Of a DNA stretch of 12,348 nt, positions 1-6,810 are shown in pieces. The first letter of the stretch is position 1. Each line of letters opens with the position of its first letter. Under the pieces are notes generated by a model that ran no database searches, was not told the origin of the DNA, and saw nothing but the letters and a program-made list of their open reading frames with translations. Origin of the DNA: Cytophagaceae bacterium UBA6715. Its GTDB lineage: Bacteria > Bacteroidota > Bacteroidia > Cytophagales > Spirosomataceae. The stretch spans positions 2,762 through 15,109 of the forward strand of contig DKIP01000072.1 in NCBI GenBank assembly GCA_002454335.1, written 5' to 3'. The position numbers were made by a program, and so were the translations under genes.

Positions 1-914
1 CTAGTTTCAATATGTCGAAGACATTTAAATCCGGAACTTGGAGATTCAGTTACAATCGTCGTATTCAACGTCCAGGTATCGAAAACTTGAATCCGAATGT
101 GAATGCCTCAAATCCATTGAATATATCAACCGGTAACCCGAATTTAGCTCCTGAATACACGAACAACTATGAGATTTCTTACAGCAAGTTTGTGAAGCAG
201 ACCTATATTTCTACGGCCATTTTCATGCGTAATACAACGGGGGCGATCAATCGTATTCGCGAGGTGCGTGGGGATACGGTAAAGACGACAACTCAGAATA
301 TTGGTAATGAGGATGCATATGGGATGAACATTAACTTAAATGTGAATTTGTCTAATAAATTGATGCTTGGAGGAGGTGGTGATTTGTCTTACATGGTTTT
401 GGCCAATAATGTTGCGGATCCTTTGCTTTCTGCGAAGAATGAAGGCTTGCAATCAAACTTTCGTATTTTTGGTAATTACAACTTTGGTAACGGCTGGGGA
501 GCGCAAGTATTCTCATTCTATCGCGTTAATCAAGTGCAATTACAAGGTTCACAAGGTGGATTTGGTATGTATAGCTTGAGTTTCAAGAAGGATTTCAAAA
601 ACAAAAAAGGAAGCATTGGTTTTGGTGCTGAGAACTTCTTAACGCCAAATGGCTTTGTGATTCGTAATGAAACAAAGACTGCGTCAATCAATCAGATCTC
701 TGAAAATACGATGCGCAACATGAACTTTAAAATCAATTTGTCATATCGAATCGGTAAAATGAGTTTCGGTCCGACGAAGAAAAAGAAATCGGTTAATAAC
801 GACGATACAAAAGGTGGTGAAGGCGATGCCGCTCCGACAGCTCCTCAACAACCCATGGGTATGCCAGGCATGCGCATGGGCGGTGGAGGCGGAGGCTTCG
901 GTGGCCCAAGATAA
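1..914 (+). CDS. Outer-membrane beta-barrel / TonB-dependent receptor family protein, C-terminal part (5' end outside window)
   Basis: The reading frame is open from base 3 to a TAA at 912-914 with no stop upstream in the window, so the Met codon at 12 is probably internal and the gene begins outside. The first visible residues include SYNRRIQRPG and LNPN, then GNPNLAPEYTNNYE. This pattern is typical of the final barrel strands of Bacteroidota outer-membrane beta-barrel proteins related to TonB-dependent receptors (OMP_b-brl_3 type). Alternating polar and aromatic strands continue to about NFKINLSYRIGKMSF. The role inferred from the family is outer-membrane uptake or export; the substrate cannot be read. 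The protein does not end on its last strand. After a KKKK cluster it carries roughly 45 residues of low complexity, rich in Asp, Pro, Met and Gly and ending in a Gly run. A bidirectional terminator follows directly. The family is confident; the exact function is not. Confidence 0.85.
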   Translation, partial: SFNMSKTFKSGTWRFSYNRRIQRPGIENLNPNVNASNPLNISTGNPNLAPEYTNNYEISYSKFVKQTYISTAIFMRNTTGAINRIREVRGDTVKTTTQNIGNEDAYGMNINLNVNLSNKLMLGGGGDLSYMVLANNVADPLLSAKNEGLQSNFRIFGNYNFGNGWGAQVFSFYRVNQVQLQGSQGGFGMYSLSFKKDFKNKKGSIGFGAENFLTPNGFVIRNETKTASINQISENTMRNMNFKINLSYRIGKMSFGPTKKKKSVNNDDTKGGEGDAAPTAPQQPMGMPGMRMGGGGGGFGGPR

Positions 915-937
915 ACTGGGGATTTCTAGTTCAAAAT

Positions 938-969
938 AAAAAAAGGAAGCCATTACAGCTTCCTTTTTT
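938..969. terminator. Bidirectional rho-independent terminator between convergent genes
   Basis: A perfect 6-bp stem, GGAAGC (945-950) with GCTTCC (958-963), encloses a 7-base loop. It is flanked by seven A's on the left (938-944) and six T's on the right (964-969). The element therefore ends in a T run when read from either strand. It sits 23 bases after the stop of the outer-membrane gene (+) and directly after the stop of the polyprenyl synthase gene (-), so it can serve both. Confidence 0.85.
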
Positions 970-1942
970 ATTTATTACGTTCGATTGTGTAATTGAGCAG
1001 ATTTCCCAGAGAGGTGCGATACGCTGAATCTGGGAACTGTTGGAGTATCTCACGGGCTTCTTTTGCAAATTCTTGCATGCGCTGTGTTGCATAAGCAATT
1101 CCCCCGGTCGATTTAACAAAGTCGATAACCTCTTTCACTTTAACCGGATTTTCAGAATCGTTTTTGATGGTTTTAATCATCTGTTTCCGAAGTGAACGCG
1201 TTGTGTTTTGCAGTGCATAGATCAAAGGCAAAGTCATTTTTTTCTCCTTGATATCTATCCCTAGCGGTTTCCCGATTTCGGCATCACCATAATCAAACAA
1301 ATCATCTTTGATCTGAAAAGCAATACCCACCTTTTCGCCAAATTGATGCGCCATGTTAACATATTTTTCGTCGGCATCCGTCGATTGAACTCCTACCGCG
1401 CAACATGCCGCAATTAAGGTCGCCGTTTTCTTACGGATAATATCAAAATAGACATCTTCGGTAATATCTAATTTGCGTGCTTTTTCAATTTGAAGTAATT
1501 CTCCTTCGGCCATTTCACGTACAGCAGTCGAAACAGACGTCAATAAATCAAAATCCTTGTGGTCGACAGAAAGTAAGAGTCCTTTGGATAATAGATAGTC
1601 ACCTACGAGTACGGCTATTTTGTTTTTCCATACGGCATTGATGGAGAAAAATCCCCGACGGTAATCCGATTCATCCACGACGTCATCATGGACTAAGGTT
1701 GCCGTGTGAAGCAATTCGATGAGCGCTGCTCCGCGATATGTTTTTTCGGTAATTTCACCCACGCATCCTGCTGTTAGAAAAACGAACATGGGACGCATTT
1801 GCTTCCCTTTGCGTTGGACAATGTAATTCATGATTGTGTCCAGCAGCATGACTTTCGTCTTCATGAACTGCCTGAATTTCCCTTCAAATGCCTTCATGGG
1901 TTCCTCGATGGGCGCCTGAATGGATGAAAGCGAAATGGACAT
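968..1942 (-). CDS. Long-chain polyprenyl diphosphate synthase (trans-isoprenyl diphosphate synthase family)
   Basis: The product has 324 residues, typical for octaprenyl/heptaprenyl diphosphate synthases. It condenses isopentenyl diphosphate onto an allylic diphosphate to make the polyprenyl chain, most likely the menaquinone side chain, in the cytoplasm. Family signatures are all present: GKQMRP (46-51), the first aspartate-rich motif DDVVD (86-90) followed by two Arg (95-96), KT (172-173), and the second motif DDLFD (213-217). The residue five positions before the first motif is Ala (81). Such a small residue is what long-chain enzymes have, whereas short-chain synthases usually have a bulky one. 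This argues against a GGPP synthase feeding the carotenoid pathway, although crtW lies nearby. The start is the ATG at 1942, 100 bp from the divergent patatin gene. Chain length (for example C35 or C40) is inference. Confidence 0.93.
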   Translation of the reverse strand: MSISLSSIQAPIEEPMKAFEGKFRQFMKTKVMLLDTIMNYIVQRKGKQMRPMFVFLTAGCVGEITEKTYRGAALIELLHTATLVHDDVVDESDYRRGFFSINAVWKNKIAVLVGDYLLSKGLLLSVDHKDFDLLTSVSTAVREMAEGELLQIEKARKLDITEDVYFDIIRKKTATLIAACCAVGVQSTDADEKYVNMAHQFGEKVGIAFQIKDDLFDYGDAEIGKPLGIDIKEKKMTLPLIYALQNTTRSLRKQMIKTIKNDSENPVKVKEVIDFVKSTGGIAYATQRMQEFAKEAREILQQFPDSAYRTSLGNLLNYTIERNK

Positions 1943-1985
1943 AGAATTAAGTTTGCGTGCTTGTTCGGCACATTTGGAAATTGTG

Positions 1986-1993
1986 TAAATTTA
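1986..1993. promoter_or_regulatory. Possible promoter box TAAATTTA in a divergent intergenic region
   Basis: The palindromic octamer TAAATTTA lies in the 100-bp gap between the divergent polyprenyl synthase and patatin genes, 43 and 49 bases from their starts. It differs from the Bacteroidota -7 consensus TAnnTTTG only at the last base and reads the same on both strands. I see no well-spaced -33 TTG for either direction, so this is a weak call resting on position and on similar boxes at 4301 and 10012. Confidence 0.22.
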
Positions 1994-2042
1994 ATCACAT
2001 TTTGGGATAATTTAGTCCTGGGATTCAAATAATGCGAAATTT

Positions 2043-2972
2043 ATGAGTAACATGTTGGTCTTAGCGGGAGGTTCGGTGAAGGGCGCATTTCAGGCAGGTG
2101 TCATCAAAGCATTGGCCGAAAAAGGTTTTCAGCCAGATGTTATTTATGGGATTTCTGCGGGCAGTTTAAATGCCGCATTTTTAGTCAATGCTTTAGGCCA
2201 ACAGCAATTAGCGGGTCAGTCAATTTCGTTCAAACAAGCAGCGGATGATTTATGGGATTTTTGGGAAACGCGGATTACGCGTCCCGACTGCCTTTCAAAG
2301 CCCTTGTCGATTTTTGAATTAGGTTGGACTGCCTTAACGAAAAAATTCAAGGGCTTGGTTTCTACGCAGCCTTTGCGGGACCTCATGTACGAGGTTATCT
2401 CGGATCGTAATCTGCACGCGAGCCCCGTAGGGTTAAAAATTGGAGCTGTGAATATCATGGAGGGGCGCATACATTATGTCGACCCAAGCACCCCAGAATT
2501 CATGGAATATTTAATGGCCTCATCAGCGGTTCCTATTTTGATGCCGGTCGTAAAGATTAACGGCGAAGATCGCAGGAGCTATTTGGATGGAGGATTGCGG
2601 GATGTTACCCCGATTCGACGGGCATTAGATGACGGTGGAAAAAACATCATTTGTATCAGTTGTCATCCAGAAGCCATTGAGGGAGGTTTTTTTGATTCGG
2701 GCGATTTACTTGCCTTAGTTGATCGCGTAATGGATATTGCTGTCAATGAGATTCTTAATGCAGATCTTCGTGAAACTATTTTGATTAATGATTCCTTGCC
2801 AGCTGATGGTTCAGTGGTTATGGAAGGTCCTTATCAAGGCTATCAGCGCGTTAATATTGAGTCGATTCGGCCCGAGCAGCCCATATCGATTGATATTCAG
2901 CATTTCACAAAGCTGGACATTCGACGGATGTTGGAAATTGGCTATGAGGTTGGACAGACAAAAAAAGCCTGA
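2043..2972 (+). CDS. Patatin-like phospholipase family protein
   Basis: The product is a 309-residue cytoplasmic-looking serine lipid acyl hydrolase without a signal peptide. Patatin-fold enzymes use a Ser-Asp dyad to release fatty acids from lipids. The family elements are clear: the glycine-rich oxyanion-hole loop GGSVKG (9-14), the nucleophile elbow GISAG (36-40, Ser38), and the DGG motif (182-184, Asp182). The dyad is therefore intact and the enzyme is probably active. Its length matches small bacterial patatin-like proteins of the RssA/YlbK kind, with no membrane or beta-barrel extension. The start is the ATG at 2043; an in-frame ATG at 2052 is an alternative. It stands alone between a divergent polyprenyl synthase gene and the convergent frr gene. 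Its last codons carry the terminator of frr. The substrate is unknown. Confidence 0.92.
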   Translation: MSNMLVLAGGSVKGAFQAGVIKALAEKGFQPDVIYGISAGSLNAAFLVNALGQQQLAGQSISFKQAADDLWDFWETRITRPDCLSKPLSIFELGWTALTKKFKGLVSTQPLRDLMYEVISDRNLHASPVGLKIGAVNIMEGRIHYVDPSTPEFMEYLMASSAVPILMPVVKINGEDRRSYLDGGLRDVTPIRRALDDGGKNIICISCHPEAIEGGFFDSGDLLALVDRVMDIAVNEILNADLRETILINDSLPADGSVVMEGPYQGYQRVNIESIRPEQPISIDIQHFTKLDIRRMLEIGYEVGQTKKA

Positions 2973-2989
2973 TGTTTCCACCAGGCTTT
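2960..2989 (-). terminator. Rho-independent terminator of pyrH-frr, embedded in the 3' end of the patatin gene
   Basis: A perfect 8-bp stem, AAAGCCTG (2964-2971) with CAGGCTTT (2982-2989), has a 10-base loop. Read on the minus strand it is followed by a run of seven T's (opposite the A's at 2960-2966), 10 bases after the frr stop. On the plus strand only three T's follow the stem, so termination there should be weak. The left arm and the A run belong to the last lysine and alanine codons and the stop of the patatin gene. Confidence 0.8.
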
Positions 2990-2999
2990 CAGAAGGGGA

Positions 3000-3560
3000 T
3001 TAAACCACCATGATATCTTTTTCTTTTTCGACAAATATCTGATCGATTTTGGCTACGAAACCATCCGTGATTTTTTGGATTTTATCTTCGGCTGCTTTTA
3101 TTGCATCTTCTGATACACCATCGCCTTTTAATTTCTTGATGCTGTTGTTTCCATCTTGACGAGCATTCCGAATATTAATTTTCGCAACTTCAATTTCTTG
3201 CTTCACACGTTTTACTAAGTCGCGACGACGCTCTTCCGTCAATGGAGGAATGGCTAAACGAATTAATTCTCCGTCATTCATGGGATTCAATCCGAGGCTT
3301 GAATTGCGAATCGCTTTTTCAATCTCTCCGAAAATCCCTTTTTCGAAAGGCTTGATGGCAATCGTGCGCGCATCGGGTGTTGTGATGGATGCTGCTCCCG
3401 AAATCGGCGTAGGCATTCCATAATAATCAATCATTAAACCATCCAACATCGAGGTGCTCGCTTTGCCGGCACGAATTTTAGATAATTCAATGTTTAAGTG
3501 TTTGATTGCGCCCTCCATGGTTTCTTGGGTCGCATCAATATAAAATTCAATTTCTTCCAT
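3000..3560 (-). CDS. frr: Ribosome recycling factor
   Basis: With EF-G this protein splits the post-termination ribosome into subunits. The 186-residue length is standard for the family. The N-terminal helix carries the conserved region ELSKIRAGKAS (25-35), followed by the Tyr-Tyr-Gly segment near 46-48 and the small beta domain in the middle (about 30-105). The C-terminal helix has the segment RRRDLVKRVKQE, then RNARQDGN (131-138), including the conserved arginines that contact 23S rRNA. The start ATG at 3560 lies only 6 bp after the pyrH stop, so the two are almost certainly co-transcribed as in many bacteria. A hairpin with a T run lies 10 bases past the stop. Nothing is truncated or unusual. 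Confidence 0.98.
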   Translation of the reverse strand: MEEIEFYIDATQETMEGAIKHLNIELSKIRAGKASTSMLDGLMIDYYGMPTPISGAASITTPDARTIAIKPFEKGIFGEIEKAIRNSSLGLNPMNDGELIRLAIPPLTEERRRDLVKRVKQEIEVAKINIRNARQDGNNSIKKLKGDGVSEDAIKAAEDKIQKITDGFVAKIDQIFVEKEKDIMVV

Positions 3561-3566
3561 TGGGTT

Positions 3567-4277
3567 TTAGCTAATTAATGTTCCTACATCTTCACCTGAA
3601 ACAAGCGCGGCCAAATTGCCTTCCTTGTTCATGTCAAAAACGATAATGGGTAAAGTATTTTCTTGGCATAAAGTAAATGCCGTGGTATCCATGATTTTCA
3701 AACCTTTTTGAATGGCTTCCGAAAAGCTTAAGTGGGTAAAGCGAGTTGCCGTTGGATCTTTTTCCGGATCTGCGGTGTAAACGCCATCCACACGTGTACC
3801 CTTTAACACGACATCTGCCTCGACTTCAATTGCTCGCAAAGAGGCTGTCGAGTCAGTTGTGAAATAAGGGTTACCTGTTCCTGCACCAAAGATGACAATG
3901 CGACCTTTTTCAAGGTGGCGAATGGCTCTCCGACGAATAAATGGTTCGCAAACAGCTTCTACTTTTAAAGCCGTCATCATGCGCGTATACAATCCTTGTT
4001 TTTCTAATGCTGCTTGAACCGCCATGCCATTGATAACCGTGGCAAGCATTCCCATGTAATCACCTTGAACGCGGTCAATGCCCGCTTTTGCTGCACTCGC
4101 ACCTCGGAAAATATTTCCTCCGCCGATTACAATGGCAACCTCAACACCTAAATCATGCACTTTTTTGATTTCGGCAGCATATTGGCCTAAAATAACGGGG
4201 TCAATCACCTCGTCTCTGGTCGACAATGCTTCACCTGAAAGTTTTAAAAGGATACGTTTGTATTTAGTGTCTTTCAT
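3567..4277 (-). CDS. pyrH: UMP kinase (uridylate kinase)
   Basis: This enzyme phosphorylates UMP to UDP with ATP, the step leading to all pyrimidine nucleotides, and acts as a cytoplasmic hexamer. It is 236 residues long, the usual size of the bacterial amino-acid-kinase-type UMP kinase, unrelated to eukaryotic UMP/CMP kinases. Visible motifs are KLSGEAL (12-18), GGGNIFRG (52-59), GAGTGNPYFTTDSTASLRA (131-149, UMP/phosphate binding) and VDGVYTADP (163-171, nucleotide binding). The start is the ATG at 4277. A perfect TAAATTTG -7-like box lies 24 bases upstream, giving pyrH-frr its own promoter distinct from crtW. There is no visible Shine-Dalgarno, as is normal in this phylum. Confidence 0.98.
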   Translation of the reverse strand: MKDTKYKRILLKLSGEALSTRDEVIDPVILGQYAAEIKKVHDLGVEVAIVIGGGNIFRGASAAKAGIDRVQGDYMGMLATVINGMAVQAALEKQGLYTRMMTALKVEAVCEPFIRRRAIRHLEKGRIVIFGAGTGNPYFTTDSTASLRAIEVEADVVLKGTRVDGVYTADPEKDPTATRFTHLSFSEAIQKGLKIMDTTAFTLCQENTLPIIVFDMNKEGNLAALVSGEDVGTLIS

Positions 4278-4300
4278 GTGTTGTTGAGATTTATGCGGTG

Positions 4301-4308
4301 CAAATTTA
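4301..4308 (-). promoter_or_regulatory. Probable -7 promoter element for pyrH-frr
   Basis: Read on the minus strand the octamer is TAAATTTG, a perfect fit to the Bacteroidota -7 consensus TAnnTTTG. It ends 23 bases before the pyrH ATG, implying a leader of roughly 20 bases. No TTG is seen at the usual -33 distance. It lies in the 52-bp gap between crtW and pyrH, so pyrH need not depend on crtW transcription. Confidence 0.45.
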
Positions 4309-4329
4309 GAAAATTAATCGGCTTCTTGT

Positions 4330-5028
4330 TTACCTTTTGGCTTGATAATCTTTGGCCTCTGGTAATTTCCACCAGGCTAAATAAGGATGTGCATGATGCT
4401 CATAATGATAACCGAAAAAGTAGCAAGAGATAAAGGCCCAAATGTGATTACGCTTTTGGCTTCGGGATTGCGTTTTGTTTTCGGGTGCATGTTCACCACG
4501 GTGTGGTAAATAGGTGCCGAAAAAGAATAATTGGAGTGTACTTAAAATTGCGGGTACTTCCCAATAAACGATCAAATTTTCCATGGGTAACCAAAGTTTC
4601 AACACATTGTATGCAATCGCCATGGCTAAAATTTGTTGCCAGGTGACGTATTGCCACATAAACTTAAACCACCAAATGAAAAAGTTTCCCTGATGCACAT
4701 CGGGGTCCTGGGAAGTATTAACATAATCGTGGTGCCAATGATGCTTCTTTCGCAACACGGTATAATTATTAAAGGCAAAAAGCGTGGCACAAACCCAGCC
4801 GATCGCATGATTTAATTTGGGGTATTCGGGAGAAACAACCCCATGAATGGCATCATGTGAGGTAATAAATAAGCCGGTATATAAATGGGTTTGAATCAAT
4901 ACATGCACATAAGTCCAGGGTGATTGAAAATCCAAGGGATGCAAGAGCATATATGTCAAATGTGCCGACCAAAGCGTCAGGAGGGCAAAAGCCCAAAATA
5001 ATCCCGTAAAATTGTTTACTTTGTTCAC
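4330..5028 (-). CDS. crtW: Beta-carotene 4-ketolase, CrtW type (membrane fatty-acid-desaturase superfamily)
   Basis: This di-iron membrane oxygenase adds a keto group at C4 of a carotenoid beta ring, the step leading to echinenone/canthaxanthin-type or flexixanthin-like pigments. Numbered from the upstream TTG at 5049, the histidine motifs are SHDAIHG (H65, H69), HHWHH (103-107) followed by TSQDPD, and YHYEHHAHP (H215, H218, H219, H221). The CrtW-characteristic FGTYLPHR (177-184, H183) and LNHAIG (79-84) separate it from ordinary desaturases and CrtZ hydroxylases. Several hydrophobic segments fit membrane helices. There is no ATG before residue 34, which would remove the first helix. I chose the GTG at 5028 (232 residues); TTG at 5049 gives 239, and an in-frame stop at 5062-5064 excludes more. 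The GTG is preferred because the TTG lies within a perfect -7-like box. No other crt genes are present here. Confidence 0.88.
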   Translation of the reverse strand: MNKVNNFTGLFWAFALLTLWSAHLTYMLLHPLDFQSPWTYVHVLIQTHLYTGLFITSHDAIHGVVSPEYPKLNHAIGWVCATLFAFNNYTVLRKKHHWHHDYVNTSQDPDVHQGNFFIWWFKFMWQYVTWQQILAMAIAYNVLKLWLPMENLIVYWEVPAILSTLQLFFFGTYLPHRGEHAPENKTQSRSQKRNHIWAFISCYFFGYHYEHHAHPYLAWWKLPEAKDYQAKR

Positions 5029-5046
5029 CTGTTTTTGACTGATGGT

Positions 5047-5054
5047 CAAAATTA
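5047..5054 (-). promoter_or_regulatory. Possible -7 promoter element for crtW
   Basis: On the minus strand the bases read TAATTTTG, matching TAnnTTTG at every fixed position. The box ends 19 bases before the GTG start codon of crtW and includes the alternative TTG codon at 5049. If it is used, transcription would begin near 5040, the TTG would not be in the mRNA, and the leader would be about 12 bases. The region also holds the start of the divergent hydrolase gene. There is no clear -33 element. Confidence 0.38.
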
Positions 5055-5067
5055 ATACTAATTACCT

Positions 5068-6810
5068 ATGAAAAATGTTTTCGTCGTGATATTCCTTTGC
5101 GGAATTTCATTTATGTCGTTTGGCCAAAAAACGTATTGCAATCCCATGAATTTGGATTATGGTTTTACCCCCATTCCCAATTTTTCTGAGCAAGGAAGGC
5201 ATAGAGCGACAGCAGATCCCGTAATCTCCTTTTTCAAAAATCAATATTACCTGTTTTCAACTAATCAATGGGGTTATTGGGTGAGTAATGACCTAGTCGA
5301 TTGGAAATTTATTCCACGTAAATTTTTACAGCCTTACCACAAAGTCTATGATGAACTTTGTGCCCCGGCTACTTTGACGCTTGGGGATAGTCTGTTGGTC
5401 ATCGGTTCTACCTATGAAAAGAATTTTACATTGTGGTATAGCCAGCATCCCCAAACGGATACTTGGAAAGAAGCCGTTCATGCATTTACGGCTGGGGCAT
5501 GGGATCCTGCCTTTTTTGAGGATGATGATAAACGAGTTTATTTATACCACGGATCAAGCAATACCTATCCCATGTACGGCCAAGAAATCAATCGTAATAC
5601 TTTACAACCAATTGGCGAGCGGCATGAACTAATACGTTTGCATGATGATATTCATGGCTGGGAACGCTTTGGCGAATACCAAGACAATACCTTTCTTAAG
5701 CCATTCATGGAAGGGGCGTGGATGAATAAATACAAGGGGAAATACTACTTGCAATATGGTGCGCCGGGGACGGAATTTTCTTCCTACGGAGATGGGGTTT
5801 ATACATCAGATAAGCCTTTTGGCCCATTTACTTATCAAGCACACAATCCTTTTTCATTTAAGCCGGGCGGATTTACGCGCGGTGCAGGTCATGGAGCAAC
5901 TTTTGAAGGTCAATACGGGAATTGGTGGCATGTGTCCACGATTACCATTGCTGTGAAAAATAGTTTTGAACGTCGCTTGGGTTTATGGCCTACGGCTTTT
6001 GATGCCGATGGTATTTTGTACACGAACACGGCCTATGGGGATTATCCGCATCGGATGCCTACGGCCCGAGTGGAAAATCCCCGCGATTTATTCACCGGAT
6101 GGATGTTGTTGAATTACAATAAACCTGTCCGGGTGTCATCGAGTCTTCCAGGTTATGGTGCTAATTACGCGGTGGACGAGCAAATGAAGACATATTGGTC
6201 GGCGAAATCTGCCAAAGCAGGCGAATTTATCGAATCCGATCTAGGAGAGGTTTCAACGGTTCGTGCGATTCAAGTAAATTATGCCGATCAGGATGTCGAT
6301 TCGTCGTTTCTGGGTAAGATACCGGGTATCTATCATCAATATGTGATCGAGTCTAGTTTGGATGGAAAACGCTGGTCGGTAGCCGTAGATAAGTCAGCAA
6401 ATAAATCAGATGTTCCACACGATTATGTGGAATTAACCAAACCCATCGAAGCTCGGTTCATTCGGTTGACGAATAAACACATGGCTGCGGGGAAATTTGC
6501 AATTAGTGGTTTGCGTGTATTTGGTTTAGGGCATGGGGAAAAACCGGGAGTAGTGAAGGATTTAATTGTTTTGCGAGGGGACCATGACAAACGAAGTGCT
6601 TGGTTGAAATGGGGTCACATTAGCAATGCCACAGGTTATGTAGTTTATTCGGGTATTTCGCCAGATAAATTATATACATCCGTGCAGGTATTTGGGGCGA
6701 ATGAATATTATTTCAAATCCATGGATAAAGATCGAACCTATTATTTTCAAATCGAAGCTTTCAATGAAAATGGCATAGGTGTTCGCGGGCCAGTGATTAA
6801 GTCGGAGTAA
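5068..6810 (+). CDS. Secreted GH43-type glycoside hydrolase with discoidin-like and FN3-like domains
   Basis: The product has 580 residues. Residues 1-19 form a signal peptide (Lys, hydrophobic core, SFG before Gln20), so it is exported. The catalytic five-bladed propeller spans about 25-340. The three acids expected for the family are visible: Asp50 in ATADPV, Asp146 in GAWDP, and Glu215 in FMEGAW. His275 in AGHG fits the central metal/His site of many members. Residues about 350-488 look like a discoidin (F5/8 type C) carbohydrate-binding domain, with YAVDEQMKTYWSAK and a closing RFIRLTN...ISGLRVFG. Residues about 498-578 resemble fibronectin type III. Family activities are inverting beta-xylosidase, arabinofuranosidase and related ones; the substrate cannot be assigned. 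No type IX secretion tail is evident. The start ATG at 5068 is 39 bp from the crtW GTG, and no susC/susD pair adjoins it. The last 14 bases overlap the convergent DUF2851 gene. Confidence 0.88.
   Translation: MKNVFVVIFLCGISFMSFGQKTYCNPMNLDYGFTPIPNFSEQGRHRATADPVISFFKNQYYLFSTNQWGYWVSNDLVDWKFIPRKFLQPYHKVYDELCAPATLTLGDSLLVIGSTYEKNFTLWYSQHPQTDTWKEAVHAFTAGAWDPAFFEDDDKRVYLYHGSSNTYPMYGQEINRNTLQPIGERHELIRLHDDIHGWERFGEYQDNTFLKPFMEGAWMNKYKGKYYLQYGAPGTEFSSYGDGVYTSDKPFGPFTYQAHNPFSFKPGGFTRGAGHGATFEGQYGNWWHVSTITIAVKNSFERRLGLWPTAFDADGILYTNTAYGDYPHRMPTARVENPRDLFTGWMLLNYNKPVRVSSSLPGYGANYAVDEQMKTYWSAKSAKAGEFIESDLGEVSTVRAIQVNYADQDVDSSFLGKIPGIYHQYVIESSLDGKRWSVAVDKSANKSDVPHDYVELTKPIEARFIRLTNKHMAAGKFAISGLRVFGLGHGEKPGVVKDLIVLRGDHDKRSAWLKWGHISNATGYVVYSGISPDKLYTSVQVFGANEYYFKSMDKDRTYYFQIEAFNENGIGVRGPVIKSE

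Noticed and set aside
1973..2004. TTTG (1973-1976) plus CATTTTG (1998-2004) as a patatin promoter
   Set aside because: The spacing is near that expected, but the second box lacks the T and A of TAnnTTTG, so the match is too weak to annotate.
968..5028. Polyprenyl synthase, patatin and crtW as one isoprenoid/lipid biosynthesis cluster
   Set aside because: They lie on alternating strands, are separated by pyrH-frr, and the synthase looks long-chain. Proximity alone does not support a pathway.
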